This document shows positions 1 to 8,375 of a stretch of 64,000 bases of DNA, in pieces. The notes beneath the pieces were generated by a model. The model was given only the letters and a program-made list of their open reading frames with translations, was not told the DNA's origin and made no database searches. This stretch comes from Desulfosporosinus acididurans. Its GTDB lineage: Bacteria > Bacillota > Desulfitobacteriia > Desulfitobacteriales > Desulfitobacteriaceae. Made by a program: the position numbers and the translations under genes. The stretch spans positions 62,001 to 126,000 of the forward strand of contig NZ_LDZY01000013.1 of NCBI RefSeq assembly GCF_001029285.1. The letters run 5' to 3'. The first letter of the stretch is position 1. Every line of letters begins with the position of its first letter.

Positions 1-2
1 AA

Positions 3-2360
3 TCATACAGGACTGGTTCGGGATTTGGGATCAGGCTGGATGGCGGCAACGGATTTACAGGGGCTGAAATCAGCCCTTATTATGACAGCCTCCTCGTTAA
101 GAATATCTCTTGGTCCAGGAGCTTCCAGGATGCCATTAAAAAATCCATTCGTTCAATTACTGAAACTCAGATTACAGGCGTGAAGACGAATATCGGTTTT
201 CTGATTAACGTCCTCAACCATCCGCAGTTTATGCAGGGTGAGTGCCATACTGGTTTCATCGAGGAAAATCCTGACCTGATCTCGTTCACGCATAAGACTG
301 ATGACGAAAGCCGGCTTTTGAAATTTCTTGGCAATGTCGTTGTTAATGAGACGATGGGGATAAAACTGCAATACGATGTCCCTAAGGTACCGCAGATTCA
401 TGATGTTAGTCCGAACGATCTGAGCGGGACCAGACAGATCCTTGATACTCAAGGCGCTGAGGGACTTGTTAACTGGGTAAACGCCCAAAAGAAGGTGCTG
501 CTTACCGACACGACCATGAGGGATGCACATCAATCGCTGATGGCGACAAGAGTTAGAACGAAAGATATGATCAAGATCGCCAAGGCAACTTCTGTTTTGG
601 GCAAGGATTTATTTTCTCTGGAAATGTGGGGAGGCGCAACGTTTGATGTGGCCTACAGGTTCCTGAAGGAATCTCCCTGGGAAAGGCTGGAGCAACTGAG
701 AAAAAGAATTCCAAACGTTCTGTTCCAGATGCTCATAAGAGGTGCGAATGGGGTAGGCTATAAGAATTATCCGGACAATGTCATCAGAGAATTTATTAAA
801 GAGTCAGCGCTTGCGGGCATAGATGTTTTTAGGATCTTCGACTCTCTAAATGAGTTGAGAGGCATGGAGATTTCCATTGATGAAGTATTAAAGAACGGGA
901 AAATTGCCGAAGCCTGCATTTGTTACACGGGAGATATCCTTAATAGCCGGAAAGAAAAATATAACTTGGATTATTATATTAAGCTGGCGAAAGAGATCGA
1001 AAAAACCGGTGCCCATATTCTCTGCATCAAAGACATGTCAGCTCTTCTGAAGCCCCATGCGGCCCATAAGTTGGTCAGCGCCTTGAAAAGTGAGATCGGA
1101 ATGCCTATCCATCTTCATACCCATGATACTACGGGTAACGGGGTAGCTACGGTTCTTATGGCTGTGGAAGCAGGTGTAGATATTGTCGATACTGCCTTTA
1201 ACAGCATGTCAGGTTTGACGAGTCAACCAGCCATGAATTCTATTGCTGCGGCACTTAAAAATACGGAAAGAGACCCTGGGATTGACCTGCAAGGAATTCA
1301 AAAAGTATCTGATTACTGGGAAGCAGTGCGGCCGGTATACGGCAAGTTTGAGTCGGGTTTGAGGTCTGGATCGGCCGAGATCTACAAATATGAGATTCCT
1401 GGAGGCCAGTACTCTAACCTTAAGCCTCAAGTTGAAAGCTTCGGACTTGGTCATAAGTTCAATGAGATTAAAGAAATGTATAAAAAAGTGAACGGGATGT
1501 TGGGGGATATTGTAAAAGTCACTCCTTCATCTAAAGTTGTTGGGGACTTCGCCATATTTATGGTTCAAAATCTCCTCACCCCAGAGAATATTTATGAAAA
1601 AGCCAAGAATATGACATTTCCTGATTCCGTCGTAGCCTATTTCAAAGGTATGATAGGCCAGCCTATGGGGGGATTCCCTGAAAAACTTCAGGAGCTGGTC
1701 TTAAAGGGAGAACGACCGATAACAGAACGTCCCGGTGAACTCCTTCCGGCTGAGGATTTTGACGAGATCTTTAAATATTTAAGAGATAAATATGGTTTTG
1801 AACCAACGAAGAAAGATATTCTGAGCTATGCTTTATATCCGGAAGTGTTTGAAGGATTCTTGAAAGTTATGGCTGAATATGGAGATTTGAGCAGGCTTGG
1901 AAGTGATGTCTTTTTCCATGGTCTTAGTGAAGGGGAAATTATCGAGGCTGAGGTTGCTGAAGGAAGAAGCTTGATGATTAAGCTTCGTTCCCTTGAGAAA
2001 CCAGATCTGGAAGGATATCGAACTCTCGTGTTTGAAGTCAACAGGAATCGAAGAGAAATTAAAATCAAGGACAAGAACTGGAACAACAGTAACCCTCTCA
2101 CTCAGTCGGGCGAATATAGTTTGACGGAAATGGCAGATCCTGAAAATAAAAACGAAATAGGTTCCCCTATTCCGGGGACTGTTGTGACATTGATGGTTAA
2201 AGAAGGAGACAAGGTTACGGAAAACCAAACTCTTGTGGTTATCGAAGCCATGAAAATGGAAACAAGAATAACCAGTTCCTCCGCAGGGATCGTCAGCTCA
2301 GTCAATATTAAAGAAGGACAGCAAGTCAAAGCCGGAGAACTTCTTATTGTTATAAAATAG
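3..2360 (+). CDS. pyc: Pyruvate carboxylase, 3' part (5' end outside window)
   Basis: Biotin enzyme that carboxylates pyruvate to oxaloacetate (anaplerosis, cytoplasm). The frame is open from base 3, so the gene runs off the left edge; the GTG at 180 is only an internal codon. About 785 C-terminal residues are visible, against roughly 1150 for the whole family protein. Order: end of the biotin-carboxylase domain, carboxyltransferase domain opening with LLTDTTMRDAHQS, then the biotinyl domain with the EAMKMET motif about 35 residues from the C-terminus, whose central lysine carries biotin. The HLHTHDTTGNG metal-site motif is intact. A 12-bp hairpin terminator follows. The carboxyltransferase half alone resembles oxaloacetate decarboxylase alpha, but the attached upstream carboxylase part favours pyruvate carboxylase. 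Confidence 0.95.
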   Translation, partial: SYRTGSGFGIRLDGGNGFTGAEISPYYDSLLVKNISWSRSFQDAIKKSIRSITETQITGVKTNIGFLINVLNHPQFMQGECHTGFIEENPDLISFTHKTDDESRLLKFLGNVVVNETMGIKLQYDVPKVPQIHDVSPNDLSGTRQILDTQGAEGLVNWVNAQKKVLLTDTTMRDAHQSLMATRVRTKDMIKIAKATSVLGKDLFSLEMWGGATFDVAYRFLKESPWERLEQLRKRIPNVLFQMLIRGANGVGYKNYPDNVIREFIKESALAGIDVFRIFDSLNELRGMEISIDEVLKNGKIAEACICYTGDILNSRKEKYNLDYYIKLAKEIEKTGAHILCIKDMSALLKPHAAHKLVSALKSEIGMPIHLHTHDTTGNGVATVLMAVEAGVDIVDTAFNSMSGLTSQPAMNSIAAALKNTERDPGIDLQGIQKVSDYWEAVRPVYGKFESGLRSGSAEIYKYEIPGGQYSNLKPQVESFGLGHKFNEIKEMYKKVNGMLGDIVKVTPSSKVVGDFAIFMVQNLLTPENIYEKAKNMTFPDSVVAYFKGMIGQPMGGFPEKLQELVLKGERPITERPGELLPAEDFDEIFKYLRDKYGFEPTKKDILSYALYPEVFEGFLKVMAEYGDLSRLGSDVFFHGLSEGEIIEAEVAEGRSLMIKLRSLEKPDLEGYRTLVFEVNRNRREIKIKDKNWNNSNPLTQSGEYSLTEMADPENKNEIGSPIPGTVVTLMVKEGDKVTENQTLVVIEAMKMETRITSSSAGIVSSVNIKEGQQVKAGELLIVIK

Positions 2361-2403
2361 CTGGTAAGGGAAAGTTCCTCTCTTATTCTCTAAAACCCAC
2401 CCC

Positions 2404-2437
2404 AAAGGCCTCTGCCACACTGTGCAGAGGCCTTTAG
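2404..2437 (+). terminator. Intrinsic terminator after pyc
   Basis: Perfect 12-bp stem (2404-2415 with 2424-2435) with an 8-base loop, built around GGCCTCTGC, ending in TTT. It lies 43 bases after the pyc stop and separates it from the BlaI operon. Confidence 0.8.
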
Positions 2438-2529
2438 CTTTACCCACTAATTAATCAGACAAAATAGATCCTTATTCTGTCTTCCTTGACTTAAGTGTTG
2501 ATTGTAAACGAAAATTCTCCTTAAATTTA

Positions 2530-2558
2530 TTGACAATATTAGTTTACAAATGTAATAT
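2530..2558 (+). promoter_or_regulatory. Promoter of the blaI/M56 operon
   Basis: TTGACA at 2530-2535 and TAATAT at 2553-2558 are 17 bases apart; a TATAAT at 2556-2561 offers an alternative -10 with a 20-base spacer. A BlaI-type box sits between -35 and -10 and another lies near the expected transcription start, a layout expected for a repressed promoter. Confidence 0.6.
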
Positions 2559-2578
2559 AATTATCAACTACACATGTA
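2545..2578. promoter_or_regulatory. Two BlaI-type operator boxes
   Basis: TACAAATGTA at 2545-2554 and TACACATGTA at 2569-2578 both fit the TACANNTGTA core recognised by BlaI/MecI repressors. Their centres are 24 bp apart. They lie 56-89 bases upstream of the BlaI-like gene and overlap its promoter, so autorepression is the simplest reading. I saw no such pair upstream of the glycosidase paralogue at 11477. Confidence 0.75.
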
Positions 2579-2633
2579 AACCTTACGCGCGATCTTAAAC
2601 TACCTAACGCTAAGAAAGGATGTTGTTATATTA

Positions 2634-3008
2634 ATGAACAAAATACCTAATATATCAGATGCCGAGTGGGAAGTTATGAAGATCTGTTGGTTATCGGCGC
2701 CATGCAGTGCCAATGAGATCGTAAAGTCCTTAGAACAATCGACGAATTGGAAACCGAACACAATTAAGACTTTAATCGGGAGGCTTGTAAAAAAGGGAGC
2801 CCTTGCTTTTAAAGAAGAAGGAAGATCTTATAGCTACTATCCACTGATAACTGAGGAAGAATGCATTAAAGCTGAGAGTAAGTCTTTCCTGACACGTGTT
2901 TTTGGCGGCGCTTTAAAGCCGATGCTTGTCACCTTTCTTAAGGAGGAAAAACTCTCTCAAGTTGAAATTGAAGAACTAAAGCAACTCCTTGAAATAAGGG
3001 AGGAATGA
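2634..3008 (+). CDS. BlaI/MecI-family transcriptional repressor
   Basis: Winged-helix repressor of the BlaI/MecI/CopY family, 124 residues, the usual family length. The N-terminal part (ISDAEWEVMKICW; NTIKTLIGRLVKKGAL) has the family signature, and the C-terminal helices around SQVEIEELKQLL would form the dimer arm. In known systems the M56 partner causes inactivation of this repressor when an envelope signal is sensed. AAAGGA precedes the ATG. The stop overlaps the next start as ATGA, so the two are translationally coupled. Two TACANNTGTA boxes in the promoter support autoregulation. What it represses beyond its own operon is unknown; no beta-lactamase gene is visible in the window. Confidence 0.9.
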   Translation: MNKIPNISDAEWEVMKICWLSAPCSANEIVKSLEQSTNWKPNTIKTLIGRLVKKGALAFKEEGRSYSYYPLITEEECIKAESKSFLTRVFGGALKPMLVTFLKEEKLSQVEIEELKQLLEIREE

Positions 3009-4846
3009 AGATGCTGTTGCAACAACTGGTGAATTATCTCAGCCTTTTTAACTGGGTTATGATGATTTCTGCCAAAGCGAGCATCTTTGTGATTTTATTG
3101 TTAGGGGTAAAGTTTGCCCTCAGAGCTAAACTAGGAGTTCGCTATCACTATATGCTCTGGTCAGTTTTACTTATCGGTTTGCTGTTGCCTTGGACACCCG
3201 CTAGTTCTGTTAGTGTTTACAATTTTCTCGATTTTTCTCAATTACAGCAAAGTATTGCAGCAATCTTTAACCAGTCACATCAACTCGATTATGAAAAGAA
3301 AGAAGTACAATCTCATTTAGACAATACTCCTGTAGCCGTAAGCACAGACAATAAGGCGATATCGACAGCGACGGCACAGAGGTCAAGTAATGGTGTTCCC
3401 ATTATTATTCAACTAATATACATAGATTGGTTCTCCGGAGTTTTGCTTTTATCAGTCCTTACTGTTATTAGTAACAAACAGTTTTCCGCAAAAATCGGAA
3501 ATGAATTAATAACCGACGAAAGACTGCTTTCGAATTTTAATAACCTCAAATTGAAATTGAAAATAGATACAGAAATTCCCTTGGTTAGAACAAGATATGT
3601 GCAGAGCCCAGCCTTATTTGGCTTATTCCGTCCGCGTATATTATTACCCTTTGGTTTTGAACAAACATTTAATTCAGAACAAATAAACTATATTTTATTA
3701 CATGAGTTAGTGCACTTTAAACGAAAAGATCTATGGGTAAATTGGATAGCACGGTTATTGGTCACAATTCATTGGTTTAACCCTTTACTATGGTATGCCT
3801 ATTTTCGAATGAAGGAAGACCAGGAGATGGCCTGTGATGCCAGAGCGATATCTCGTATCACCCCTGAGCAGGCCAACGATTATGCATATACCTTGATCAA
3901 ATTGGCTGAGACATACTCTTCAGCTCCTCGAATGGCCTGTATAGCAAGTTTAGGCGGCTCAAAGTCTCAGATTAAGAAAAGACTTCTAATGATCGCTAAG
4001 CCTAAAAAGACTTCGGTTAACTGGTTATTGCTGAGTGTTGTAGTTATAGGTGTGATAGCCTTTACGACCTTCACCAGTCCCAAAGTAAGTGCGGAGCCAA
4101 TATACAATCAAAACGCCAATAATAGGCAGATAGATGGGACAGCAAAGGCTATCGACTCAAGTTCGGGAATTACAATCGAGGATATAACAGGTCCAACCTA
4201 TAGGGGCAAAGTGATGCTGATTCAAGACCCCAAACGGGTTAAATTGGCAGTTACTAAGAATATTGGGATCACAGGAGAAAGGGTCAGTGATTTCGTTAAA
4301 GACACGGGAGCAATCGCCGGAATTAATGCCGGAGGCTTCTATGATCCTGATGGCAAGGGTAATGGAGCGATTCCCGATGGGATAACGCTGCAGGATGGAA
4401 AAATAGTCTCTAACAATATAGGAGACAAGGCTGTTAACATTGCCGGGTTTGATAAGCAGGGGAAACTTGTTCTTGGCCGCATGACTGCAAAACAATTACA
4501 GGATAATAACATGCGTGAAGCGGTAACCTTTAGCCCCAATCTGATGGTTAACGGCAAAGTAGTGATTGCTGGAGACGGCGGCTGGGGAATTGCTCCCAGG
4601 ACAGGCATTGGGCAAAGGGCGGATGGAACGGTTATTTTTGTTGTCATTGACGGCCGCCAACCCTCATGGAGCCTGGGAGCGACTTTGGGCGATCTGGCCA
4701 AAGTCTTTGAAAATTATCATGCGGTCAATGCTGTAAATCTTGATGGCGGCTCCTCTTCAGAAATGTTCTTTCAGGGCAAGGTTCAGAACCGGCTTTGGAA
4801 TGTTTTTGGTGAACGTTATCTTGCTACGGCTTTTGTCGTAAAGTAA
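3005..4846 (+). CDS. M56 (BlaR1-like) membrane metalloprotease fused to a phosphodiester-glycosidase (NAGPA-type) domain
   Basis: 613 residues. N-terminal half: hydrophobic segments near residues 15-32 and 42-60, another near 137-153, then a cytoplasmic zinc protease with H233-E-L-V-H237 and the EDQEMACDARA helix (E274) expected to give the third zinc ligand, and a last membrane segment near 336-352. In BlaR1/MecR1 the region after this segment is an extracellular penicillin-binding sensor. Here, residues about 383-613 are instead a NAGPA/phosphodiester-glycosidase domain (AGINAGGFYD, GWGIAPRTGIGQ, NLDGGSSSE). The next gene encodes a close paralogue of this domain. I infer a signal-transducing protease whose sensor part reads or cleaves a sugar-phosphate envelope polymer. 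Ligand and catalytic activity are not shown by sequence. Confidence 0.85.
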   Translation: MKMLLQQLVNYLSLFNWVMMISAKASIFVILLLGVKFALRAKLGVRYHYMLWSVLLIGLLLPWTPASSVSVYNFLDFSQLQQSIAAIFNQSHQLDYEKKEVQSHLDNTPVAVSTDNKAISTATAQRSSNGVPIIIQLIYIDWFSGVLLLSVLTVISNKQFSAKIGNELITDERLLSNFNNLKLKLKIDTEIPLVRTRYVQSPALFGLFRPRILLPFGFEQTFNSEQINYILLHELVHFKRKDLWVNWIARLLVTIHWFNPLLWYAYFRMKEDQEMACDARAISRITPEQANDYAYTLIKLAETYSSAPRMACIASLGGSKSQIKKRLLMIAKPKKTSVNWLLLSVVVIGVIAFTTFTSPKVSAEPIYNQNANNRQIDGTAKAIDSSSGITIEDITGPTYRGKVMLIQDPKRVKLAVTKNIGITGERVSDFVKDTGAIAGINAGGFYDPDGKGNGAIPDGITLQDGKIVSNNIGDKAVNIAGFDKQGKLVLGRMTAKQLQDNNMREAVTFSPNLMVNGKVVIAGDGGWGIAPRTGIGQRADGTVIFVVIDGRQPSWSLGATLGDLAKVFENYHAVNAVNLDGGSSSEMFFQGKVQNRLWNVFGERYLATAFVVK

Positions 4847-4856
4847 AGGAGGCATT

Positions 4857-5828
4857 ATGTGGAAGAAAAGAAAGATACGCCTAACTAAGATTGTTGGCTT
4901 TATTATTTTTAACGTCCTTTTTACGGTGCTCCTTGCCCCTTTTATCACGTTCTGGGGGCCTTTTGAAGCCACTAAAACAATAGCTGTGGGGTCTGTTCTA
5001 ACGTCACGCCACCCTCAGGTTGTTAAGGCCTTTCTCTCTGATCAGGAAATTAGCGATATTGTAAACAATTATAATAATTCAAACCTGAACTCGAATACCC
5101 CAGTTCAGAGTGCCGTGACCGATACCTCTGCTGGAATCACAATAGAAACGATTACCGGCAAGACGTTCAAAGGCAAAGTCATGCTCATCAAGGATCCTAA
5201 ACGGATAAAAGTTGCTGTGACTAAAGATTTAGGTGTTAAAGGGGAACGGGTGAGCGACTTTGTGAAAGATACGGGGGCTGTCGCCGGAATTAATGGCGGA
5301 GGGTTTTGTGATCCTAACGGTGCGGGAAACGGGGGATTTCCGGATGGGTTAACCGTACATAAGGGGGAGATTGTCCAAAACAACATCGGCAGCAATAGCA
5401 CAGACATTGTAGCTTTGGATAAGGAAGGCAAACTGATTGTCGGACAAATTATGGCAGATGAAGTTAAAAAGAAAAATATTCAGGAAGCGGTGTTTTTCTG
5501 GCCTCCTTTAATCCAAGATGGAAAACGCTGTGAATTTAAGGACTCAGAATGGGGAATAGGGCCTCGCACAGCAATCGGACAGAAAGAAGATGGCACGATT
5601 ATCTTGGTTGTCATTGACGGACGTCAGCCGCTTTGGAGTTTAGGGGCCAAAATGAGTGACCTCTACAATCTGTTCAGAGATTATGGGGCAGTCAATGCGG
5701 CTAATCTGGATGGCGGTTCTTCTTCAGAGCTCTTCTATAATGGAAAAGTGCTTAATAAACTCTGGGATTGGGCCGGTGAACGTTATCTGCCAACTGCCTT
5801 TGTGGTTATGCCGAAGGACAGCAAATAA
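4857..5828 (+). CDS. Membrane-anchored phosphodiester-glycosidase (NAGPA-type) protein
   Basis: 323 residues: short basic N-terminus, one hydrophobic segment (about 11-32), a linker, then the glycosidase-type domain (about 95-320) with AGINGGGF, GIGPRTAIGQ and NLDGGSSSE. It is very similar to the C-terminal domain of the preceding M56 fusion, so a local duplication is likely. The N-terminal part (FLSDQEISDIV) resembles that of the paralogue at 11477. The family contains the human enzyme that uncovers mannose-6-phosphate and bacterial exopolysaccharide-linked proteins; here an extracellular envelope-glycan role is inferred. AAAGGAGG lies 4 bases before the ATG, 10 bases after the upstream stop, so it is in the blaI operon. 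One position that is Tyr in the neighbour is Cys here (GGFCDP). Confidence 0.85.
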   Translation: MWKKRKIRLTKIVGFIIFNVLFTVLLAPFITFWGPFEATKTIAVGSVLTSRHPQVVKAFLSDQEISDIVNNYNNSNLNSNTPVQSAVTDTSAGITIETITGKTFKGKVMLIKDPKRIKVAVTKDLGVKGERVSDFVKDTGAVAGINGGGFCDPNGAGNGGFPDGLTVHKGEIVQNNIGSNSTDIVALDKEGKLIVGQIMADEVKKKNIQEAVFFWPPLIQDGKRCEFKDSEWGIGPRTAIGQKEDGTIILVVIDGRQPLWSLGAKMSDLYNLFRDYGAVNAANLDGGSSSELFYNGKVLNKLWDWAGERYLPTAFVVMPKDSK

Positions 5829-5871
5829 TGACCTTTAAATTTTAAACACTGACCCCAAAGGAGAATAAGGC

Positions 5872-7137
5872 ATGAACAAGAAACTGCGTACCCTAATTGT
5901 CTGGATAGTCGTTTCCCTTATCCTGCAATTTGGAGGGTACTCTTTGTTAAACAAGCAAATGGAACAAGTTTTGGGAACGTCAGGTACAGATAATGAACCA
6001 GCCATAACGACCAAGTTTGAAGCAACGGTCCCGGGTACGGGGTTATCTAATATCCAGGTTTCTTATGCCAAAGATTATGTTGCGTATATGGAAAATAATG
6101 TACTGAAGGTTTTTAATCTAAAAAAGGGAACCATTGTGTTTGAAAAAAAACCGCCCTCAGCTCAAGATCAAACATTAGGGGTTCTTAATTACCAATGGCT
6201 GCCGGATCGCAATATTTTGCTTTATTTTTATGCCCGAAAAAACCCCAATGCTGTTACGACTGTAAAAGTCTATCCGGCCAAGTCTGAAGTTTCAACGCTT
6301 ACAATTTCGCCCAATACCGAAGACCCTAAGCAAGAAAAAGCAGTTCCCAAGACATCACTTCAGCCAAAACTGGAAAAACGGTATGGTAATCCTCAGCTTA
6401 CGGAACTATATTCTTTAGAACTTCCGGATAGTGATGAAGATGCAGCCCCGGATGATCGTTTGAATCCGTTTGAGAGCGGCAGTAAAGAGTTCCCTGCAGG
6501 CGGAAAAATCGAAAACTTTGTTGTTTCACCAGTTACAAATTTGATGTATCTGACCGTGAAGACAGGTTCCAAGCAGCAGCTTATGAAGATAGATGTGATG
6601 AAAAAGGTTAGTATTCTAAGTCAATCACAAGAACAAATCGATAATATGGCTGCCTCTGACCGCTATGGAACCCTTTATATTGATAGTAAGATAGGTGCGC
6701 TTCAACAGATCACAGCAATCCAATATGATACTGCTTTGCAAAAGAACAAACGTTATACTATCACTAAAAATACTTCAGATCGAATCCTCGGTGTCAGAAA
6801 AGGAAAAGTCTATATCGGAGAAGTAAAGAACAATCAACTTGTAAAGATAAAAACTACGAATGACCTTCCAGATGTTAAAGAAAACCCTTCTTTAACAACC
6901 GAATGGGAAGGTTCGATTCCCTTCAACTCAAATACACATGCGATTATAGGTGTTGATGGACAACTAATTGTCTGCAATAATCAGAAAGCCTATGTTGTTA
7001 GAGATGGACATCTTAAAGAGGTCACATTGCAGGGGGATGAAAATTATTGTTCCGCTGATGGAGCTGAGCTTATCCAGTTGAAAAAGAAAGGCACTTCAAC
7101 TTTAGTCAAATTGCAGCCATTAGAGCAATTGCCTTAG
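5872..7137 (+). CDS. Membrane-anchored protein of unknown function, possible beta-propeller
   Basis: 421 residues. I do not recognise a named family. It begins with a positively charged stretch and one hydrophobic segment (about 7-25), so most of it should be outside the membrane. The rest is rich in alternating beta-like segments with repeated pieces such as VAYMENNVLKVFNLKKG, MYLTVKTGSKQQLMKID and YIGEVKNNQLVKIKT, which suggests a propeller fold. An acidic linker (DSDEDAAPDD) is near residue 184. AAAGGAGAA precedes the ATG. It follows the glycosidase gene by 43 bases and probably belongs to the BlaI-controlled operon, so an envelope-sensing or scaffold role is possible. Confidence 0.65.
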   Translation: MNKKLRTLIVWIVVSLILQFGGYSLLNKQMEQVLGTSGTDNEPAITTKFEATVPGTGLSNIQVSYAKDYVAYMENNVLKVFNLKKGTIVFEKKPPSAQDQTLGVLNYQWLPDRNILLYFYARKNPNAVTTVKVYPAKSEVSTLTISPNTEDPKQEKAVPKTSLQPKLEKRYGNPQLTELYSLELPDSDEDAAPDDRLNPFESGSKEFPAGGKIENFVVSPVTNLMYLTVKTGSKQQLMKIDVMKKVSILSQSQEQIDNMAASDRYGTLYIDSKIGALQQITAIQYDTALQKNKRYTITKNTSDRILGVRKGKVYIGEVKNNQLVKIKTTNDLPDVKENPSLTTEWEGSIPFNSNTHAIIGVDGQLIVCNNQKAYVVRDGHLKEVTLQGDENYCSADGAELIQLKKKGTSTLVKLQPLEQLP

Positions 7138-7281
7138 TTTCTGTAAAGGATGTATCCCGAAGAACCTATTTACCAGCAAACTGTAGATGATATTATGACT
7201 TAAAATGTCTCAAAGTCAATTCATTAAAATAATTATTTTCTCACATACTACCAAAAAAGAAAACTGCCGGAGAGTAAAACT

Positions 7282-7764
7282 ATGTGGAAAAAAATTATTT
7301 TAAGTGCTGCCTTTACGTTTGTTGGCTTATATGCTTTGTTTCAAGTCGGTTATTATGCTACCTCAACTCCACCCTTTTGTGGTTCATGTCATGAGGTGAA
7401 TAAATACTTAATCTCATGGCAAACGTCTGCCCACAAAGACGTAAACTGTCTGGACTGTCATCAACCACGAGGAGAGCTGGGAAAAGTTCAGGCCAAGGCG
7501 CGGGGTCTAAATTACGTATTCCAACATTTCAGCGGCGATTATACGATTCCTACCCAGGCAATTGTATCCGATCAAAATTGCCTTCAATGTCATCTAGGGG
7601 ATGATAAGTCATTTCCTAATGCAGCTAAACTCAAAAACACTCCCCGAGTAGATCATTATCAGACCATAAAAAAAGCCCAATCCTGTTTAGATTGCCATCG
7701 AGCAACCGGCCATGATGTCGACATCTATTTGACACGTGATTTAAAAGGCGTAAAGCAATTATAG
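7282..7764 (+). CDS. Tetraheme cytochrome c, NapC/NirT/NrfH family
   Basis: 160 residues with one N-terminal membrane anchor (about 5-25) and four CXXCH haem c motifs at C33-H37, C56-H60, C100-H104 and C135-H139. Members of this family take electrons from menaquinol and pass them to a periplasmic or extracellular reductase; NrfH, of similar size, serves nitrite reductase NrfA. No terminal reductase gene follows, so the partner is unknown. The preceding SD is GGAGAG. A good terminator lies 27 bases after the stop, so it is transcribed as a single gene or as the end of a short unit. Confidence 0.9.
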   Translation: MWKKIILSAAFTFVGLYALFQVGYYATSTPPFCGSCHEVNKYLISWQTSAHKDVNCLDCHQPRGELGKVQAKARGLNYVFQHFSGDYTIPTQAIVSDQNCLQCHLGDDKSFPNAAKLKNTPRVDHYQTIKKAQSCLDCHRATGHDVDIYLTRDLKGVKQL

Positions 7765-7790
7765 TCTGGCCTCTGGCGCCATTCTTACGA

Positions 7791-7838
7791 GGTGTCGCAA
7801 AACGAATTTGATTAGTTCGTGGAGCGACACCCTTTTTA
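7791..7838 (+). terminator. Terminator after the tetraheme cytochrome gene
   Basis: GGTGTCGC (7791-7798) pairs with GCGACACC (7824-7831), with an inner ACGAA/TTCGT pairing, followed by a run of T. Confidence 0.75.
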
Positions 7839-7882
7839 TGCTTCAAAATAAATAAGCGTTGCCAATTTGTCCAGTTTTAAGG

Positions 7883-7980
7883 CCTCCACTTTTTAAGTGG
7901 GGGGGATCCTTCGTAAACTTCAGGTGGGGTAAAGTCCCCGCCTGAAGCCCCGATGTTCATCTTTAGCTGAACGAGTTCAC
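7883..7980 (+). repeat. Hairpin element, copy 1 (short form)
   Basis: Left hairpin CCACTT-TTT-AAGTGG (7886-7900); middle stem CTTCAGGTGGGG with CCCCGCCTGAAG around the GGGGTAAAGTCC core; right end CGATGTTCA...TTAGCTGAACGAGTTCAC ending at 7980. Same ends as copies 3 and 8 but without their roughly 70-base inner module. The right hairpin has one changed base (CAT for CAG). Likely a non-autonomous IS200/IS605-type element. Confidence 0.7.
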
Positions 7981-8087
7981 TTTGAAGTTATTAATACCAG
8001 AGGATGATTCCGTTCAACTGCAAAGCCATATTTGGGATAGATCAAATTTTTACTAAGCATTATACAGGACTTTATTTAGGCATAATG

Positions 8088-8103
8088 GTAAAGTTAACTT
8101 TAC
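8088..8103. promoter_or_regulatory. 16-bp perfect palindrome, probable operator of the HTH gene
   Basis: GTAAAGTTAACTTTAC is a perfect palindrome that overlaps the -35 hexamer of the promoter in front of the small HTH regulator at 8176. This is the expected layout for autorepression; the binding protein is inferred. Confidence 0.5.
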
Positions 8104-8127
8104 ATCTGACAGGATTCGCGTTATCAT
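8099..8127 (+). promoter_or_regulatory. Promoter of the HTH/membrane protein pair
   Basis: TTTACA (8099-8104), 17-base spacer, TATCAT (8122-8127), 49 bases before the chosen TTG start. The rest of the stretch 7981-8087, between the hairpin element and this promoter, shows nothing else I can name. Confidence 0.55.
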
Positions 8128-8175
8128 AGCTTATACGGAAAGTGTCCTTTACAATTTATGTTTGGAGGCATGTTC

Positions 8176-8373
8176 TTGAAAAATAAACTTGAAGAAATCA
8201 GAAGAGAACGCGGAATTACACAGGAAGAACTTGCTGATAGATTGGAAGTATCTAGACAGACAATTAGTTCTTTGGAAAATGGCCGTTATAACCCGTCGAT
8301 CATGTTGGCCTTTAAGATTGCTCATTTCTTTAATCTGAGTATCGAAGAGATATTTTTCTATGAGGGGGAGTAG
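8176..8373 (+). CDS. Small Cro/CI-type HTH transcriptional regulator
   Basis: 65 residues, nearly all one HTH_3 domain ([28 protein letters not shown]). Such stand-alone regulators often sit before a membrane-protein gene that they control, and here a four-helix membrane protein follows 2 bases later. Start choice: GGAGG at 8164-8168 is 7 bases before TTG 8176, while the ATG at 8158 has no SD and the ATG at 8170 is too close. A perfect palindrome over the promoter suggests it represses its own operon. Confidence 0.85.
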   Translation: MKNKLEEIRRERGITQEELADRLEVSRQTISSLENGRYNPSIMLAFKIAHFFNLSIEEIFFYEGE

Positions 8374-8375
8374 AA

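Noticed and set aside
2634-4846. A beta-lactam resistance module
   Set aside because: The BlaI/M56 genes are present, but the penicillin-binding sensor is replaced and there is no beta-lactamase or PBP2a gene in the window.
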